DNA from: Crocinitomicaceae bacterium
GTDB lineage: Bacteria > Bacteroidota > Bacteroidia > Flavobacteriales_D > Crocinitomicaceae
Direction: 5' to 3'
Assembly: GCA_029249445.1 (NCBI GenBank)
Contig: JAQWHI010000009.1
Coordinates: 1 to 64,000, forward strand
Length of the DNA stretch: 64,000 nucleotides
Position numbers and translations under genes: made by a program. Shown piece after piece: positions 45,856 through 54,487 of this stretch (positions are counted from its first letter, which is position 1; each line of letters opens with the position of its first letter). Below the pieces are notes generated by a model that saw only the letters and a list, made by a program, of their open reading frames with translations, was not told where the DNA came from and did no database searches.

Positions 45856-46477
45856 ATTGGCTTTGGCCTTGGTAATTTGCATCACAGGGTCGTCTGTAAT
45901 AGCACAGGATGATTATGTTATTGAGTTTACACAAACGATGCAAACCGATGATGCCACAATACAAGAAACCCTGAATATGATGGGAGAGATGACAACGACT
46001 TGGTTCATTAAAGGATCAAAGTTTAGAAGTGAAACAGTTGCAGGAATGGCTGGTACTACAACGGTAATTTATGATGGGGATTCGAAAGACCTTCTTATGT
46101 TAATGCAAAATTCATTTGCGGGGAATTCTTATATGATGAAGAAAGATACGGCAGAAGTAAGTCCAGACATCATTGTCAAGAGGACAAAAGAGAAGAAAGA
46201 AATATTGGGGTACAACTGTGTAAAGTACGTTGTTACAGACGCTGAAGGAAATGAAACCATCTTGTATACAACCAAAGAGATTGAAAATCCATTCAAAAGT
46301 CAGTTTGGTGACAGTGTAAAAGGCGCTGCACTTTTATCGGTAGCTGAGTCTAATGTGATGGGGACAAAAATGAAAGTTATCATGACGGCAAAAAAAGTGA
46401 AAAAGAAATCCATTTCAGATAAGAAGTTTTCTTTAGAAGTACCTGAAGGGTACACCGAAATGAACATGCAGAATTAG
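45839..46477 (+). CDS. DUF4412-like secreted protein
   Basis: A 212-residue protein with a signal peptide (about 1-22, VIAQ/DD). The body is beta-rich with TTWFIKGSKFRSE, VIYDGDSKDLLML and KEILGYNCVKYVV, a layout like DUF4412 proteins that resemble outer-membrane lipoprotein carriers. The function is unknown. The ATG lies 17 bp inside the rsmI end, so it is probably co-transcribed with rsmI. Confidence 0.7.
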   Translation: MRKQFKLALALVICITGSSVIAQDDYVIEFTQTMQTDDATIQETLNMMGEMTTTWFIKGSKFRSETVAGMAGTTTVIYDGDSKDLLMLMQNSFAGNSYMMKKDTAEVSPDIIVKRTKEKKEILGYNCVKYVVTDAEGNETILYTTKEIENPFKSQFGDSVKGAALLSVAESNVMGTKMKVIMTAKKVKKKSISDKKFSLEVPEGYTEMNMQN

Positions 46478-46501
46478 TCCAACAATGAGTTGTGCAGTAA
46501 C

Positions 46502-47527
46502 ATGAAGAGTGAAGCATTTTTTTTAGTGAACAAAGGAGATGCAAATCAGGCATTTGATTTGCGTCCCTTTGAGTTTCAAGATCCGAAAGGCCAAGAGGTT
46601 TTGATTGAAGTAGAGGCATTTGGTTTGAATTATGCCGACGTGATGGCCAGACGAGGATTGTATCGGGAGGCTCCACCAATGCCCTGTGTGGTGGGTTACG
46701 AGGTAGTAGGCACGGTTCATTCTGTTGGGTCGAGCGCGAATCAAGGCTTGCTTGGAAAGCGCGTTATCGCTTTTTGTCGCTTTGGAGGGTATGCCAAACA
46801 CGTTGTCACAGATGACTTTGCCGTTGTTGAAGTTGCAGATCAACCCGCTGCTGAATTGTTGGCTCTTTGTACACAGGCTGTTACCGCCTATTACATGGCC
46901 GATTACCTTGCTCCAATTCATAAAACGGATACTGTTCTGGTTCATGCGGCAGCAGGAGGGGTAGGTACAATTCTAATACAATTGGCAAAACTGAAAGGCG
47001 CGAAAGTTATTGCAAAAGTAGGACATTCAGATAAAGAAGAACTCGTAAAAAAACTCGGTGCAGATGTTGTGGTGAACTACCGCACCTCAGATTATGCGCT
47101 ACAGGTAGCTCAATCAATTGACGGAGAAAGAATCGATGTTATTTTTAATCCTGTTGCAGGCTCGACATTTAAAAAAGATATGGCCCTGCTTAGTTCTGGA
47201 GGGCGAATGGTATTGTTTGGAGCATCTGAACTTTTACGGGGCAAATGGGGCTTTTTTTCCAAATTGAATTTTATTCGAAAAATGGGATTGGTTTTGCCGA
47301 TTGGTCTTATGATGCGGTCAAAAAATATTTTAGGAGTGAACATGTTAAAATTGGCAGACAATCGGCCTGAAACGATGTCGATATGCCTTAGAAATGTTGT
47401 TTCCTTGTATTCAGCAGGTAAGATTACCCCATATGTTGGAGGGGTGTATTCTGCAGGTCAATTGGCAGAAGCACATGCTGCGCTAGAGGGAGGCAGAACG
47501 AAAGGAAAGCTTTGTGTCAATTGGTAG
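46502..47527 (+). CDS. VAT1-like quinone oxidoreductase (zinc-independent MDR family)
   Basis: A 341-residue medium-chain reductase. The catalytic half has VEAFGLNYADVMARRG and VGYEVVGTV, and the cofactor half has HAAAGGVGTILIQLAK (NADPH). No zinc-binding Cys cluster is seen. The closest pattern is the VAT1/quinone oxidoreductase branch, which reduces quinones or enones with NADPH. ATG 46502 is preferred to TTG 46490. A small Rieske gene follows after 3 bp. Confidence 0.82.
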   Translation: MKSEAFFLVNKGDANQAFDLRPFEFQDPKGQEVLIEVEAFGLNYADVMARRGLYREAPPMPCVVGYEVVGTVHSVGSSANQGLLGKRVIAFCRFGGYAKHVVTDDFAVVEVADQPAAELLALCTQAVTAYYMADYLAPIHKTDTVLVHAAAGGVGTILIQLAKLKGAKVIAKVGHSDKEELVKKLGADVVVNYRTSDYALQVAQSIDGERIDVIFNPVAGSTFKKDMALLSSGGRMVLFGASELLRGKWGFFSKLNFIRKMGLVLPIGLMMRSKNILGVNMLKLADNRPETMSICLRNVVSLYSAGKITPYVGGVYSAGQLAEAHAALEGGRTKGKLCVNW

Positions 47528-47530
47528 GTG

Positions 47531-47872
47531 ATGTTACGAAGAAAACTAAAATGGTACGCGCTTTTTGAGCGAGAGGAGGACTTTTTTCATCTTTTTTCGG
47601 ACAAATCGACCGTTGTTTTTAATGCTGTCATTGGACAGGTACTTCTCGTTAAGAGCCAAGATGAATTCCATGCATTCAAAAACAAATGCCCCCATCAGAA
47701 TAAGCCGTTAAATAATTGTTCGATAGAAGAAAATCATATTGTTTGTCCGTTTCACCGCTATCACTTTTCAGTTGACACGGGACAGGGACATGGAACGTAT
47801 TTGCACAAATACGAGCTTCGATTTACGAATGGTATCGTAGAGATAGGAAAGGAAGTATGGAAATGGTTTTAG
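47531..47872 (+). CDS. Small Rieske [2Fe-2S] protein
   Basis: A 113-residue soluble Rieske domain with cluster ligands in CPHQNKPL (Cys-Pro-His) and VCPFHRYHF (Cys-Pro-Phe-His), separated by about 15 residues. There is no signal peptide or membrane anchor, so it resembles the small ferredoxin subunits of NirD or oxygenase type. It is translationally close to the VAT1-like reductase, suggesting a shared redox path (inference). It converges with the antiporter gene, overlapping its stop by 4 bp. Confidence 0.8.
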   Translation: MLRRKLKWYALFEREEDFFHLFSDKSTVVFNAVIGQVLLVKSQDEFHAFKNKCPHQNKPLNNCSIEENHIVCPFHRYHFSVDTGQGHGTYLHKYELRFTNGIVEIGKEVWKWF

Positions 47873-49230
47873 TCTTCTGTAGCTTCAACATCATTCGTGG
47901 GTTCATTACTTGTTGAATGTCGAAAGCCATCAAAATCTTGAATTTCTGTATTCTCGAGCATCCGCTTTTTGTATTCTTGAACTTTCTCAGGATCTGATGT
48001 TTTGACAAGAGGCACAGTATGGAACAACACATCTGTGACCTTTTCTCCACGATTTAAAATCAATGCAATCATCATTATTATACTCGTAATCAAAATAGGA
48101 TATAGGAGTAATCCTGTGTCAAAACTTTCAATTTGAACACTCTCATTTTTCGCCAAAACAAAAAACAAAAGCACTGTAATCAAACCTCTTGGTGCAATAA
48201 ACAATTCAGGGAACAAATGCTCTCGGGCAATGATGCGAAGAATAGCGAATCGGACTGCAAATAGAATCCCTACAATGGCGAAGCTATTGATTGCAACTTC
48301 AAGATTACCGAGTGAACTCAGTGTAATACTTAAGCCAAAGATGACGAAGAAAAACGTTCGAATTAGGAAAGCCGACTCCAATGTTAAGTTGTGAAAATCG
48401 TGAAGTATTGGCTTCACTTTTTCTTTGTCAAAGTACTTTTTTAGGAAGCCTTGAAAGAAGATATCTGTATTGTTGAGAACCAGTCCAAAAGTCAAAATAA
48501 TAAGGAGCGAAGACAGGTGGAAGTATTTACCGACAGCAAAGAGCAGAAGAAGCACAGCAATGATCAAGAAAAGCTTTACCTGCATCTGAAGCCGTTGGAA
48601 TAAGAAAACCATTCCATAGGCAACAGCAATCGATAGGACAGCCGTTCCAAGTACATTTAAACCAATTTCTAGTGCAATTGAACCATCACCGGCATGACCG
48701 TCAGCTCCAAGCATGAAGTAAAAGACCATAATTCCCAGTATGTCAGAAAAGGTACTTTCGTAGACCATAAATTCCTTTTTTTTCCCTGTTAATCCTCCAA
48801 CACTCGGAATAATTATTGCACTACTCATAATGCTCAAAGGGATCGAATACACCAATACGGTATACAAGTCTGCACTCGGGAAGATATAACTGAAGAACCC
48901 TCCTAGAGCAAACATGGAAGCCCCAATTCCCAGTGAAGCAGTTAAAAATGATTTGAAAATCATCACAGCTTTCTCTTTTTCCAACTTTAAATCCAAAGCG
49001 GCTTCTAGTACAATCATTACCAGCCCTACGTTCCCAAGAATTTCTAGGATTGAATCTACACGGAGGTCATGATCAAATATATTGAACCGACTTAATCCCG
49101 CTTTGATTCCCATTCCAAGAAGAATTAACATTAAAACAGATGGGATATTTGTTTTTTTAGAGATGATATTGAAAAAAAAGCTGAGAATAATAATTCCAGC
49201 GAATGCCATGATGAGTAAATACGTATTCAT
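47869..49230 (-). CDS. Cation/proton antiporter (CPA family)
   Basis: A 453-residue membrane protein with about 12 hydrophobic segments. The TM5-TM6 region holds ESTFSDILGI, where the acidic residues correspond to the ion-binding site of Na+/H+ exchangers. A cytosolic C-terminal tail of about 50 residues is rich in Lys/Glu and ends in acidic NDVEATED. It is likely to exchange Na+ or K+ for protons. It shares a 96-bp divergent intergenic region with arsR. Confidence 0.82.
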   Translation of the reverse strand: MNTYLLIMAFAGIIILSFFFNIISKKTNIPSVLMLILLGMGIKAGLSRFNIFDHDLRVDSILEILGNVGLVMIVLEAALDLKLEKEKAVMIFKSFLTASLGIGASMFALGGFFSYIFPSADLYTVLVYSIPLSIMSSAIIIPSVGGLTGKKKEFMVYESTFSDILGIMVFYFMLGADGHAGDGSIALEIGLNVLGTAVLSIAVAYGMVFLFQRLQMQVKLFLIIAVLLLLFAVGKYFHLSSLLIILTFGLVLNNTDIFFQGFLKKYFDKEKVKPILHDFHNLTLESAFLIRTFFFVIFGLSITLSSLGNLEVAINSFAIVGILFAVRFAILRIIAREHLFPELFIAPRGLITVLLFFVLAKNESVQIESFDTGLLLYPILITSIIMMIALILNRGEKVTDVLFHTVPLVKTSDPEKVQEYKKRMLENTEIQDFDGFRHSTSNEPTNDVEATED

Positions 49231-49297
49231 TTGCGAATTAATTGATGCGACAAAATACTAGTTTTTTTTGTGAATAGTTGTCTACTCGAACTAATAA

Positions 49298-49311
49298 TCG
49301 TAATATTGCGA
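49298..49311. promoter_or_regulatory. Candidate ArsR operator
   Basis: TCGTAATATTGCGA is a near-perfect palindrome (TCGnAATATTnCGA), 15 bp before the arsR ATG. Its position and AT-rich symmetric core fit an ArsR/SmtB operator. The 11-mer CGTAATATTGC recurs at 51577-51587, upstream of the ALDH7 gene. Confidence 0.5.
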
Positions 49312-49326
49312 TATATAAATCTTAAG

Positions 49327-49659
49327 ATGGGAGTTACAAAAACAGAAAATTATACGGAAGCGCAGGTTGAACTTTCGAAAATGATAAAGGTTTTGGGTCA
49401 TCCTGCTCGAATTGCAATATTGCAGTCTATAATAAAAGCAAACAGTTGTATATGTGGTGATTTGGCGACAGAAATTGGGTTGGCACAATCTACTATTTCG
49501 CAGCATTTGAAAGAATTAAAATCTGTAAGATTGATTCAAGGAACAATTGAAGGAACAAGTATGTGTTATTGTATCAATCAAGAAAATTGGCACAAATTAA
49601 AAAACGAACTATTGGTATTATTTAATTCAGCAAACATTGACGAGAGTGCTTGTTGTTAA
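49327..49659 (+). CDS. arsR: ArsR family arsenical-responsive repressor
   Basis: A 110-residue winged helix protein. The recognition region has LATEIGLAQSTISQHLKELK, and a Cys-x-Cys (SCICGDL) in the helix before it matches the type 1 As(III) site of classic ArsR. A C-terminal ACC adds two more thiols. As(III) binding would release the operator and derepress arsM-arsC-aqpS. ATG 49327 is used; the in-frame start at 49270 would extend upstream of the candidate operator. Confidence 0.88.
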   Translation: MGVTKTENYTEAQVELSKMIKVLGHPARIAILQSIIKANSCICGDLATEIGLAQSTISQHLKELKSVRLIQGTIEGTSMCYCINQENWHKLKNELLVLFNSANIDESACC

Positions 49660-49669
49660 AACTAGAAGA

Positions 49670-50506
49670 ATGAAAACAGCGGAAGAGATAAAAACTTCAG
49701 TTAGAGAAAAGTATTCACAAATTGCGCTTCAAACGAAAGAAGAAAATGCAGGATCATGCTGTGGAATTGACTCCAATTGTGGTGTAGATTATACTATTTT
49801 TTCAGAGGATTATACTGAGTTAGAAGGGTATAGTGCGGATGCAGATCTAAGCTTAGGATGTGGTTTACCAACAGAGTTTGCTCAGATAAAATCGGGAGAT
49901 ACTGTTCTTGATTTGGGTTCAGGTGCGGGAAATGACTGCTTTGTTGCTCGTGCTATTGCCGGGGAAACGGGAAAAGTTCTTGGATTGGACTTTACGGAAA
50001 TGATGATTACGAAGGCAAGAGAGAATGCGGAAAAACTTGGATTCAATAATGTTGAATTTAGACAGGGAGATATTGAAAACATGCCGATTGGGGGCAATAC
50101 TATTGATGTTGTTGTGAGCAATTGTGTGCTTAATTTGGTGCCCAACAAGAGGAAAGCGTTTCTTGAAACAATGCGTGTGTTAAAACCTGGGGGGCACTTT
50201 AGTGTTTCTGATGTTGTTTTAAAAGGGGAATTGCCAGAAGGCTTGAAAAATGATGCAGAAATGTATGCGGGGTGTGTTTCTGGAGCGATTCAACGTAGTG
50301 ATTACATTAACATTATCAGGGAGACCGGATTTGACGCAATAGCAATTCAAAAAGAGAGACCTGTTATACTCCCAGATGAAATTTTGAAAAACTACCTGTC
50401 TGATCAAGAGATTCAGCAATATAAAGGAGGAGAATTTGGTATTTATAGTGTAACGGTTTATGGAAAAAAGCCAAGCAATTGTGCGCCTGGATCAGTGTGC
50501 TGCTAA
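49670..50506 (+). CDS. arsM: Arsenite S-adenosylmethionine methyltransferase
   Basis: A 278-residue class I methyltransferase. The SAM motif VLDLGSGAGND is followed by three conserved cysteines in SLGCGLP, SNCVLNLV and YAGCVSG, the As(III)-binding triad of ArsM. Extra cysteines lie at the N-terminus (GSCCGIDSNC) and in a C-terminal CAPGSVCC tail. It methylates arsenite to methylated, partly volatile species. It starts 10 bp after arsR. Confidence 0.9.
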   Translation: MKTAEEIKTSVREKYSQIALQTKEENAGSCCGIDSNCGVDYTIFSEDYTELEGYSADADLSLGCGLPTEFAQIKSGDTVLDLGSGAGNDCFVARAIAGETGKVLGLDFTEMMITKARENAEKLGFNNVEFRQGDIENMPIGGNTIDVVVSNCVLNLVPNKRKAFLETMRVLKPGGHFSVSDVVLKGELPEGLKNDAEMYAGCVSGAIQRSDYINIIRETGFDAIAIQKERPVILPDEILKNYLSDQEIQQYKGGEFGIYSVTVYGKKPSNCAPGSVCC

Positions 50507-50515
50507 ACGGAGTTT

Positions 50516-50932
50516 ATGAGTAAAAATATATTGATACTATGCACTGGGAATAGTTGTAGAAGTCAGATTGCAGATGGTTATTTGAGCGCTTTTTCTCCGA
50601 TTGGAACAACGGTATATAGCGCTGGTGTTGAGACCCATGGAGTGAATCCATTGGCGATACGGACAATGGCTGAAGATGGGATTGATCTCTCGAGCCATAC
50701 TTCCAATCATGTCGATGAGTATAGCGGCATTGAATTTGACTATATCATTACTGTTTGTGATCATGCAAAGGAGCGCTGTCCGTATTTTCCATCCAAAGCA
50801 CTTCGATTTCACAAAAATTTTCCAGATCCAGCTAAAGCAAAAGGTTCAGATGATGAGATTAGCGCCCATTTTTCTGAAGTCCGTGATTTGATTAAACGGT
50901 ATTGTAAAGAATTTATTTCTGCCTACCTATGA
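50516..50932 (+). CDS. arsC: Arsenate reductase, thioredoxin-coupled (LMW phosphatase type)
   Basis: A 138-residue enzyme with the P-loop LCTGNSCRSQ (nucleophilic Cys near 10) and the resolving pair in TVCDHAKERCP, seven residues apart as in the S. aureus type. It reduces arsenate to arsenite using thioredoxin. Overlap of 4 bp with the aquaporin gene couples reduction to export. Confidence 0.92.
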   Translation: MSKNILILCTGNSCRSQIADGYLSAFSPIGTTVYSAGVETHGVNPLAIRTMAEDGIDLSSHTSNHVDEYSGIEFDYIITVCDHAKERCPYFPSKALRFHKNFPDPAKAKGSDDEISAHFSEVRDLIKRYCKEFISAYL

Positions 50933-51567
50933 AGCGTTATGTCGCCGAATCAATCGCTACGTTTTTTCTTATTTTCTGTGGAACAGGAGCAATGGTTATT
51001 AACACAGAAACTGGAGTTATTACCCATACTGGAGTATCTGCGGCATGGGGTTTGATTGTGATGATCATGATATTTACTTTTGGTAGAATTTCAGGCGCAC
51101 ACATGAATCCGGCTGTGACTGTCTCTCTTGCATTGGTTAAATTGCATCCAAATAGGGAAATTGTTCCATATCTATTTGCTCAATTAATTGGAGCATTTGC
51201 TGCAAGTTTGTCATTGCAGCAACTGTTCCCTGATAATGAGTTATTGGGAGCGTCATTACCTCAAGGATCTGAAATGCAGTCTTTCATTTTGGAGTTCATT
51301 CTTACATTCATGTTAATGATTGTAATATTGATGACCTCACAAGGCAGAAAATTTGAACAGTATTTTGCTCCTGTCGCTATTGGAGCAACAATAGGCTTAG
51401 AGGCCTTGTATGCTGGCCCAATTTCGAATGCTAGTATGAATCCATTTCGGAGTTTAGCTCCTGCGGTAGTATCTGGGCATATAGAACATTTGTGGCTTTA
51501 CCTTATCTCTACAACACTTGGTGCTTTAGCCGCTGGATTTTATTGGTTGTGGCAACGAGAGGAATGA
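50929..51567 (+). CDS. Aquaglyceroporin-type arsenite channel (AqpS-like)
   Basis: A 212-residue MIP protein with six membrane segments. The first half-helix box is HMNPAVT; the second reads SMNPFRS, so the usual NPA is NPF while the selectivity-filter Arg is retained. AqpS in Sinorhizobium and related channels let As(III) made by ArsC leave down its gradient. No ArsB or Acr3 pump gene is present in this operon, so the channel probably provides the exit route (inference). Confidence 0.85.
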   Translation: MKRYVAESIATFFLIFCGTGAMVINTETGVITHTGVSAAWGLIVMIMIFTFGRISGAHMNPAVTVSLALVKLHPNREIVPYLFAQLIGAFAASLSLQQLFPDNELLGASLPQGSEMQSFILEFILTFMLMIVILMTSQGRKFEQYFAPVAIGATIGLEALYAGPISNASMNPFRSLAPAVVSGHIEHLWLYLISTTLGALAAGFYWLWQREE

Positions 51568-51576
51568 AATAATTAA

Positions 51577-51591
51577 CGTAATATTGCATTA
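51577..51591 (+). promoter_or_regulatory. ArsR-like site upstream of ALDH7 gene
   Basis: CGTAATATTGC (51577-51587) repeats the core of the candidate arsR operator, and here GTAAT-ATTGC-ATTAC forms its own 5-bp inverted repeat. It lies 27-41 bp before the ALDH7 start, in the position of a promoter or operator. Confidence 0.4.
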
Positions 51592-51617
51592 CAAAGACAT
51601 TATTTAACAATAAACAT

Positions 51618-53174
51618 ATGGCTGAGACACGCACAGATTTAGGGATTGAGGCAATTTTGTCTCAATTGGGAATTGAAAAAAACAACAATGGTGCTTCTAC
51701 AGGTGGACATTGGTTTAACACAAGAGGAGAAGTAATTGAATCGATATCTCCAGTTGACGGGAGTATTATCGCAACAGTAAATGCTGCAACTGAGGCAGAT
51801 TATGAGGCCGTTATCTTAAAGGCCCAAGAAGGGTTTAAAGAGTGGCGAAAATGGACGGCTCCATCAAGAGGTGAGGTTGTGCGTCAATTGGCAACAAAGT
51901 TACGTGAATATAAAGCACCTTTAGGAAAGCTTGTTTCTTATGAAATGGGGAAGTCATACCAAGAAGGGTTGAGAGAAGTTCAAGAGATGATTGATATCTG
52001 TGATTTTGCAGTAGGTCTTTCACGTCAACTTCACGGATTAACGATGCATTCTGAACGTCCAGGTCATAGGATGTATGAGCAATATCATCCACTAGGAATC
52101 GTTGGAATTATCTCAGCATTTAATTTCCCTGTGGCTGTTTGGAATTGGAATACTGCACTTGCATGGGTTTGTGGTGATGTTTGTGTTTGGAAACCCTCTG
52201 AAAAAGCACCGATTACAGCAATCGCTTGTCAAGAGATTACAAAGGAAGTTTTTGATGCCAATGGAGTTCCCGAGGGAGTCTCTGGTTTGGTAATTGGTGG
52301 AGCTGATTTGGGCGTTTTAATGTCGAATGACAAAAGAGTACCTTTGGTTTCTGCAACAGGTTCAACGCGCATGGGTAAAGCTGTAGGTGCAGCTGTAGGC
52401 GCGCGACTCGGGAAGTCATTATTGGAACTTGGGGGAAACAACGCAATTATTATTACACCAACTGCTGATTTAAAAATTGTATTGCCAGGAGCTGTTTTTG
52501 GTGCTGTTGGAACAGGTGGGCAACGTTGTACATCAACGAGAAGATTAATAATCCATGAAGATGTATACGACACATTTGTTAATGCCATCGTGAATGCATA
52601 TGGGCAATTGAAAGTTGGGAATCCATTGGATGAAAGCAATCATGTTGGCCCATTAATCGACCATGATGCTGTTAATGCTTATCTGAAAGCACTTGAAGAT
52701 GCGAAAGCTGAAGGAGGAACTATTTTAGTTGAAGGAGGTGTCTATGAGGGCAAAGGATACGAGTCTGGATGCTACGTGAAACCGGCAATTGTAGAAGCTA
52801 AGAATTCATTTAAGATTGTACAGCACGAAACATTTGCTCCAATCCTATACATCATGAAGTATTCAGGAGATGTATCGAATGCAATTGCAATTCAAAACGA
52901 TGTGCCTCAAGGACTTTCCTCTGCAATTATGACCAACAGCATTAAAGAATCTGAAGCATTTTTATCTGCCCAAGGATCTGATTGTGGAATTGCTAATGTA
53001 AATATTGGAACATCTGGTGCTGAAATTGGTGGAGCGTTTGGTGGTGAAAAAGAAACTGGTGGAGGTCGTGAGTCTGGCTCTGATGCTTGGAAAGTATATA
53101 TGAGAAGACAAACAAATACAATCAACTATACAGATGATTTGCCTTTAGCGCAAGGAATTAAATTTGAATTGTAA
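51618..53174 (+). CDS. ALDH7 family (antiquitin-like) aldehyde dehydrogenase
   Basis: A 518-residue dehydrogenase. It has SAFNFPVAVWNWN, SATGSTRMGK, LELGGNNA (catalytic Glu region) and GQRCTSTRR (nucleophilic Cys). The N-terminal LGI(x)3LSQLGI and the C-terminal GGGRESGSDAWKVYMRRQTNTINY are typical of ALDH7, which oxidises alpha-aminoadipic semialdehyde in lysine catabolism and also detoxifies aldehydes. It may share ArsR control with the preceding operon (see findings). Confidence 0.9.
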   Translation: MAETRTDLGIEAILSQLGIEKNNNGASTGGHWFNTRGEVIESISPVDGSIIATVNAATEADYEAVILKAQEGFKEWRKWTAPSRGEVVRQLATKLREYKAPLGKLVSYEMGKSYQEGLREVQEMIDICDFAVGLSRQLHGLTMHSERPGHRMYEQYHPLGIVGIISAFNFPVAVWNWNTALAWVCGDVCVWKPSEKAPITAIACQEITKEVFDANGVPEGVSGLVIGGADLGVLMSNDKRVPLVSATGSTRMGKAVGAAVGARLGKSLLELGGNNAIIITPTADLKIVLPGAVFGAVGTGGQRCTSTRRLIIHEDVYDTFVNAIVNAYGQLKVGNPLDESNHVGPLIDHDAVNAYLKALEDAKAEGGTILVEGGVYEGKGYESGCYVKPAIVEAKNSFKIVQHETFAPILYIMKYSGDVSNAIAIQNDVPQGLSSAIMTNSIKESEAFLSAQGSDCGIANVNIGTSGAEIGGAFGGEKETGGGRESGSDAWKVYMRRQTNTINYTDDLPLAQGIKFEL

Positions 53175-53216
53175 CCACTTGTGTTTTTAAAAACGCGTCC
53201 AACTGAGTAAGAATAC

Positions 53217-53249
53217 AAAATCCGCTTTGTTTACCGAAGCGGATTTTTT
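53217..53249 (+). terminator. Rho-independent terminator after ALDH7 gene
   Basis: TCCGCTT (53221-53227) pairs with AAGCGGA (53237-53243) with a 9-nt loop, flanked by A residues before and six T residues after. It lies about 45 bp after the ALDH7 stop. Confidence 0.88.
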
Positions 53250-53311
53250 GATTTAAAAAGGGCGTTTTGATATCGTGTTCAATTCAGGAAGGTTTCAACC
53301 CATCTTTAATG

Positions 53312-53319
53312 TACCTTTG
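53312..53319 (+). promoter_or_regulatory. -7 element of DEAD-box gene
   Basis: TACCTTTG matches TAnnTTTG and ends 22 nt before TTG 53342. The in-frame ATG at 53309 lies before the expected transcription start. Confidence 0.45.
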
Positions 53320-53341
53320 TCGCAAACATAATTTAATCATT

Positions 53342-54463
53342 TTGGGAAACTTTGCAGATTTAGGAATTCGGCATGGGTTCGAAAAGAGCCTTTTAGAAAT
53401 GAATATCATCGAACCCACAGATATTCAAAAAAAAGTGATTCCTGCACTTATTGAGAAACCAAACGACATTGTTGCTCAAGCCCAAACAGGAACAGGTAAA
53501 ACTGCGGCTTACGGATTGCCTTTGCTGGAAATGATGAATTCTGGAAATCCAAAAGTCCAAGGATTAGTTCTCTGTCCGACACGTGAACTGGGTCAGCAGG
53601 TCGCAAAGCAACTTTTCAAATTCACGAAGTATGGAGATAAAATTTTTACTGAGGCTGTATATGGAGGTGAGAAAATTGACCGTCAGATTGCATCCTTGAA
53701 ACGCCCGACGCAAATTATTGTTGCTACTCCTGGACGTTTAATTGATCTTGTTCAACGAGGTGCTGTGGATTTATCAGAGGTAAACACTGTGGTATTGGAT
53801 GAGGCGGATGAAATGTTGAGTATGGGATTTAAAAGTCAATTGGATCAAATTCTTATAGGATTGAGTTCCGTCAAATACAAATGGCTTTTTTCCGCGACGA
53901 TGCCCGCAGGTGTTAAGGACATCGTTAATGTGCACATGTCGAAACATGCCCATCGCATGGAGGTGAGTCGTGATAATGTGGTCAATAAGAAAATTAGACA
54001 CGAATATCTTGTATGCGAAGAGGGAGACAAACTTTGGGTGCTTTCGCAGTTTTTAAAGTCAGCACAAAAGAAAAGAGGAGTTATTTTTTGTAGAACAAAG
54101 TCAGCAACTCAGAAATTAGCAAAACAACTCATTGCTAAAAATATTACAACGGATGCAATACATGGCGATCTTCTACAAAAAGAACGGGAAAAAGTAATGC
54201 GCGCATTCAAAAATGAATCACTTCAAGTGCTGGTGGCTACTGATGTTGCGGCACGTGGAATTGATATCGCAGGGTTGTCGTTTGTTGTTCATTATCAATT
54301 GCCCGAGAGTGACGAATATTATACCCACCGTAGTGGACGGACTGCTCGTGCAGGAAAAGATGGAGTTTCATTGGTGATTGCGACGACGGCAGATGTGAAG
54401 ACGATCAGAAATTACGAACGGACGCTTGGAATAAAGTTTGTTCAATTGCGAGAGAAGAAATAA
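53342..54463 (+). CDS. DEAD-box RNA helicase
   Basis: About 373 residues: Q motif region FADLGIRHGFEKSLLEMNIIEPTDIQ, Walker A AQTGTGKT, PTRELGQQ, TPGRLIDL, DEAD box VLDEADEML, FSAT, and the C-terminal RGIDIAGLS and HRSGRTARAG. It unwinds RNA duplexes in ribosome assembly or mRNA decay. TTG 53342 gives MGNFADLG and follows the -7 element by a normal distance; ATG 53309 and 53267 are upstream alternatives. No long C-terminal extension. Confidence 0.88.
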   Translation: MGNFADLGIRHGFEKSLLEMNIIEPTDIQKKVIPALIEKPNDIVAQAQTGTGKTAAYGLPLLEMMNSGNPKVQGLVLCPTRELGQQVAKQLFKFTKYGDKIFTEAVYGGEKIDRQIASLKRPTQIIVATPGRLIDLVQRGAVDLSEVNTVVLDEADEMLSMGFKSQLDQILIGLSSVKYKWLFSATMPAGVKDIVNVHMSKHAHRMEVSRDNVVNKKIRHEYLVCEEGDKLWVLSQFLKSAQKKRGVIFCRTKSATQKLAKQLIAKNITTDAIHGDLLQKEREKVMRAFKNESLQVLVATDVAARGIDIAGLSFVVHYQLPESDEYYTHRSGRTARAGKDGVSLVIATTADVKTIRNYERTLGIKFVQLREKK

Positions 54464-54487
54464 TCTTATTGTTTTAGTTTTCGAGTT

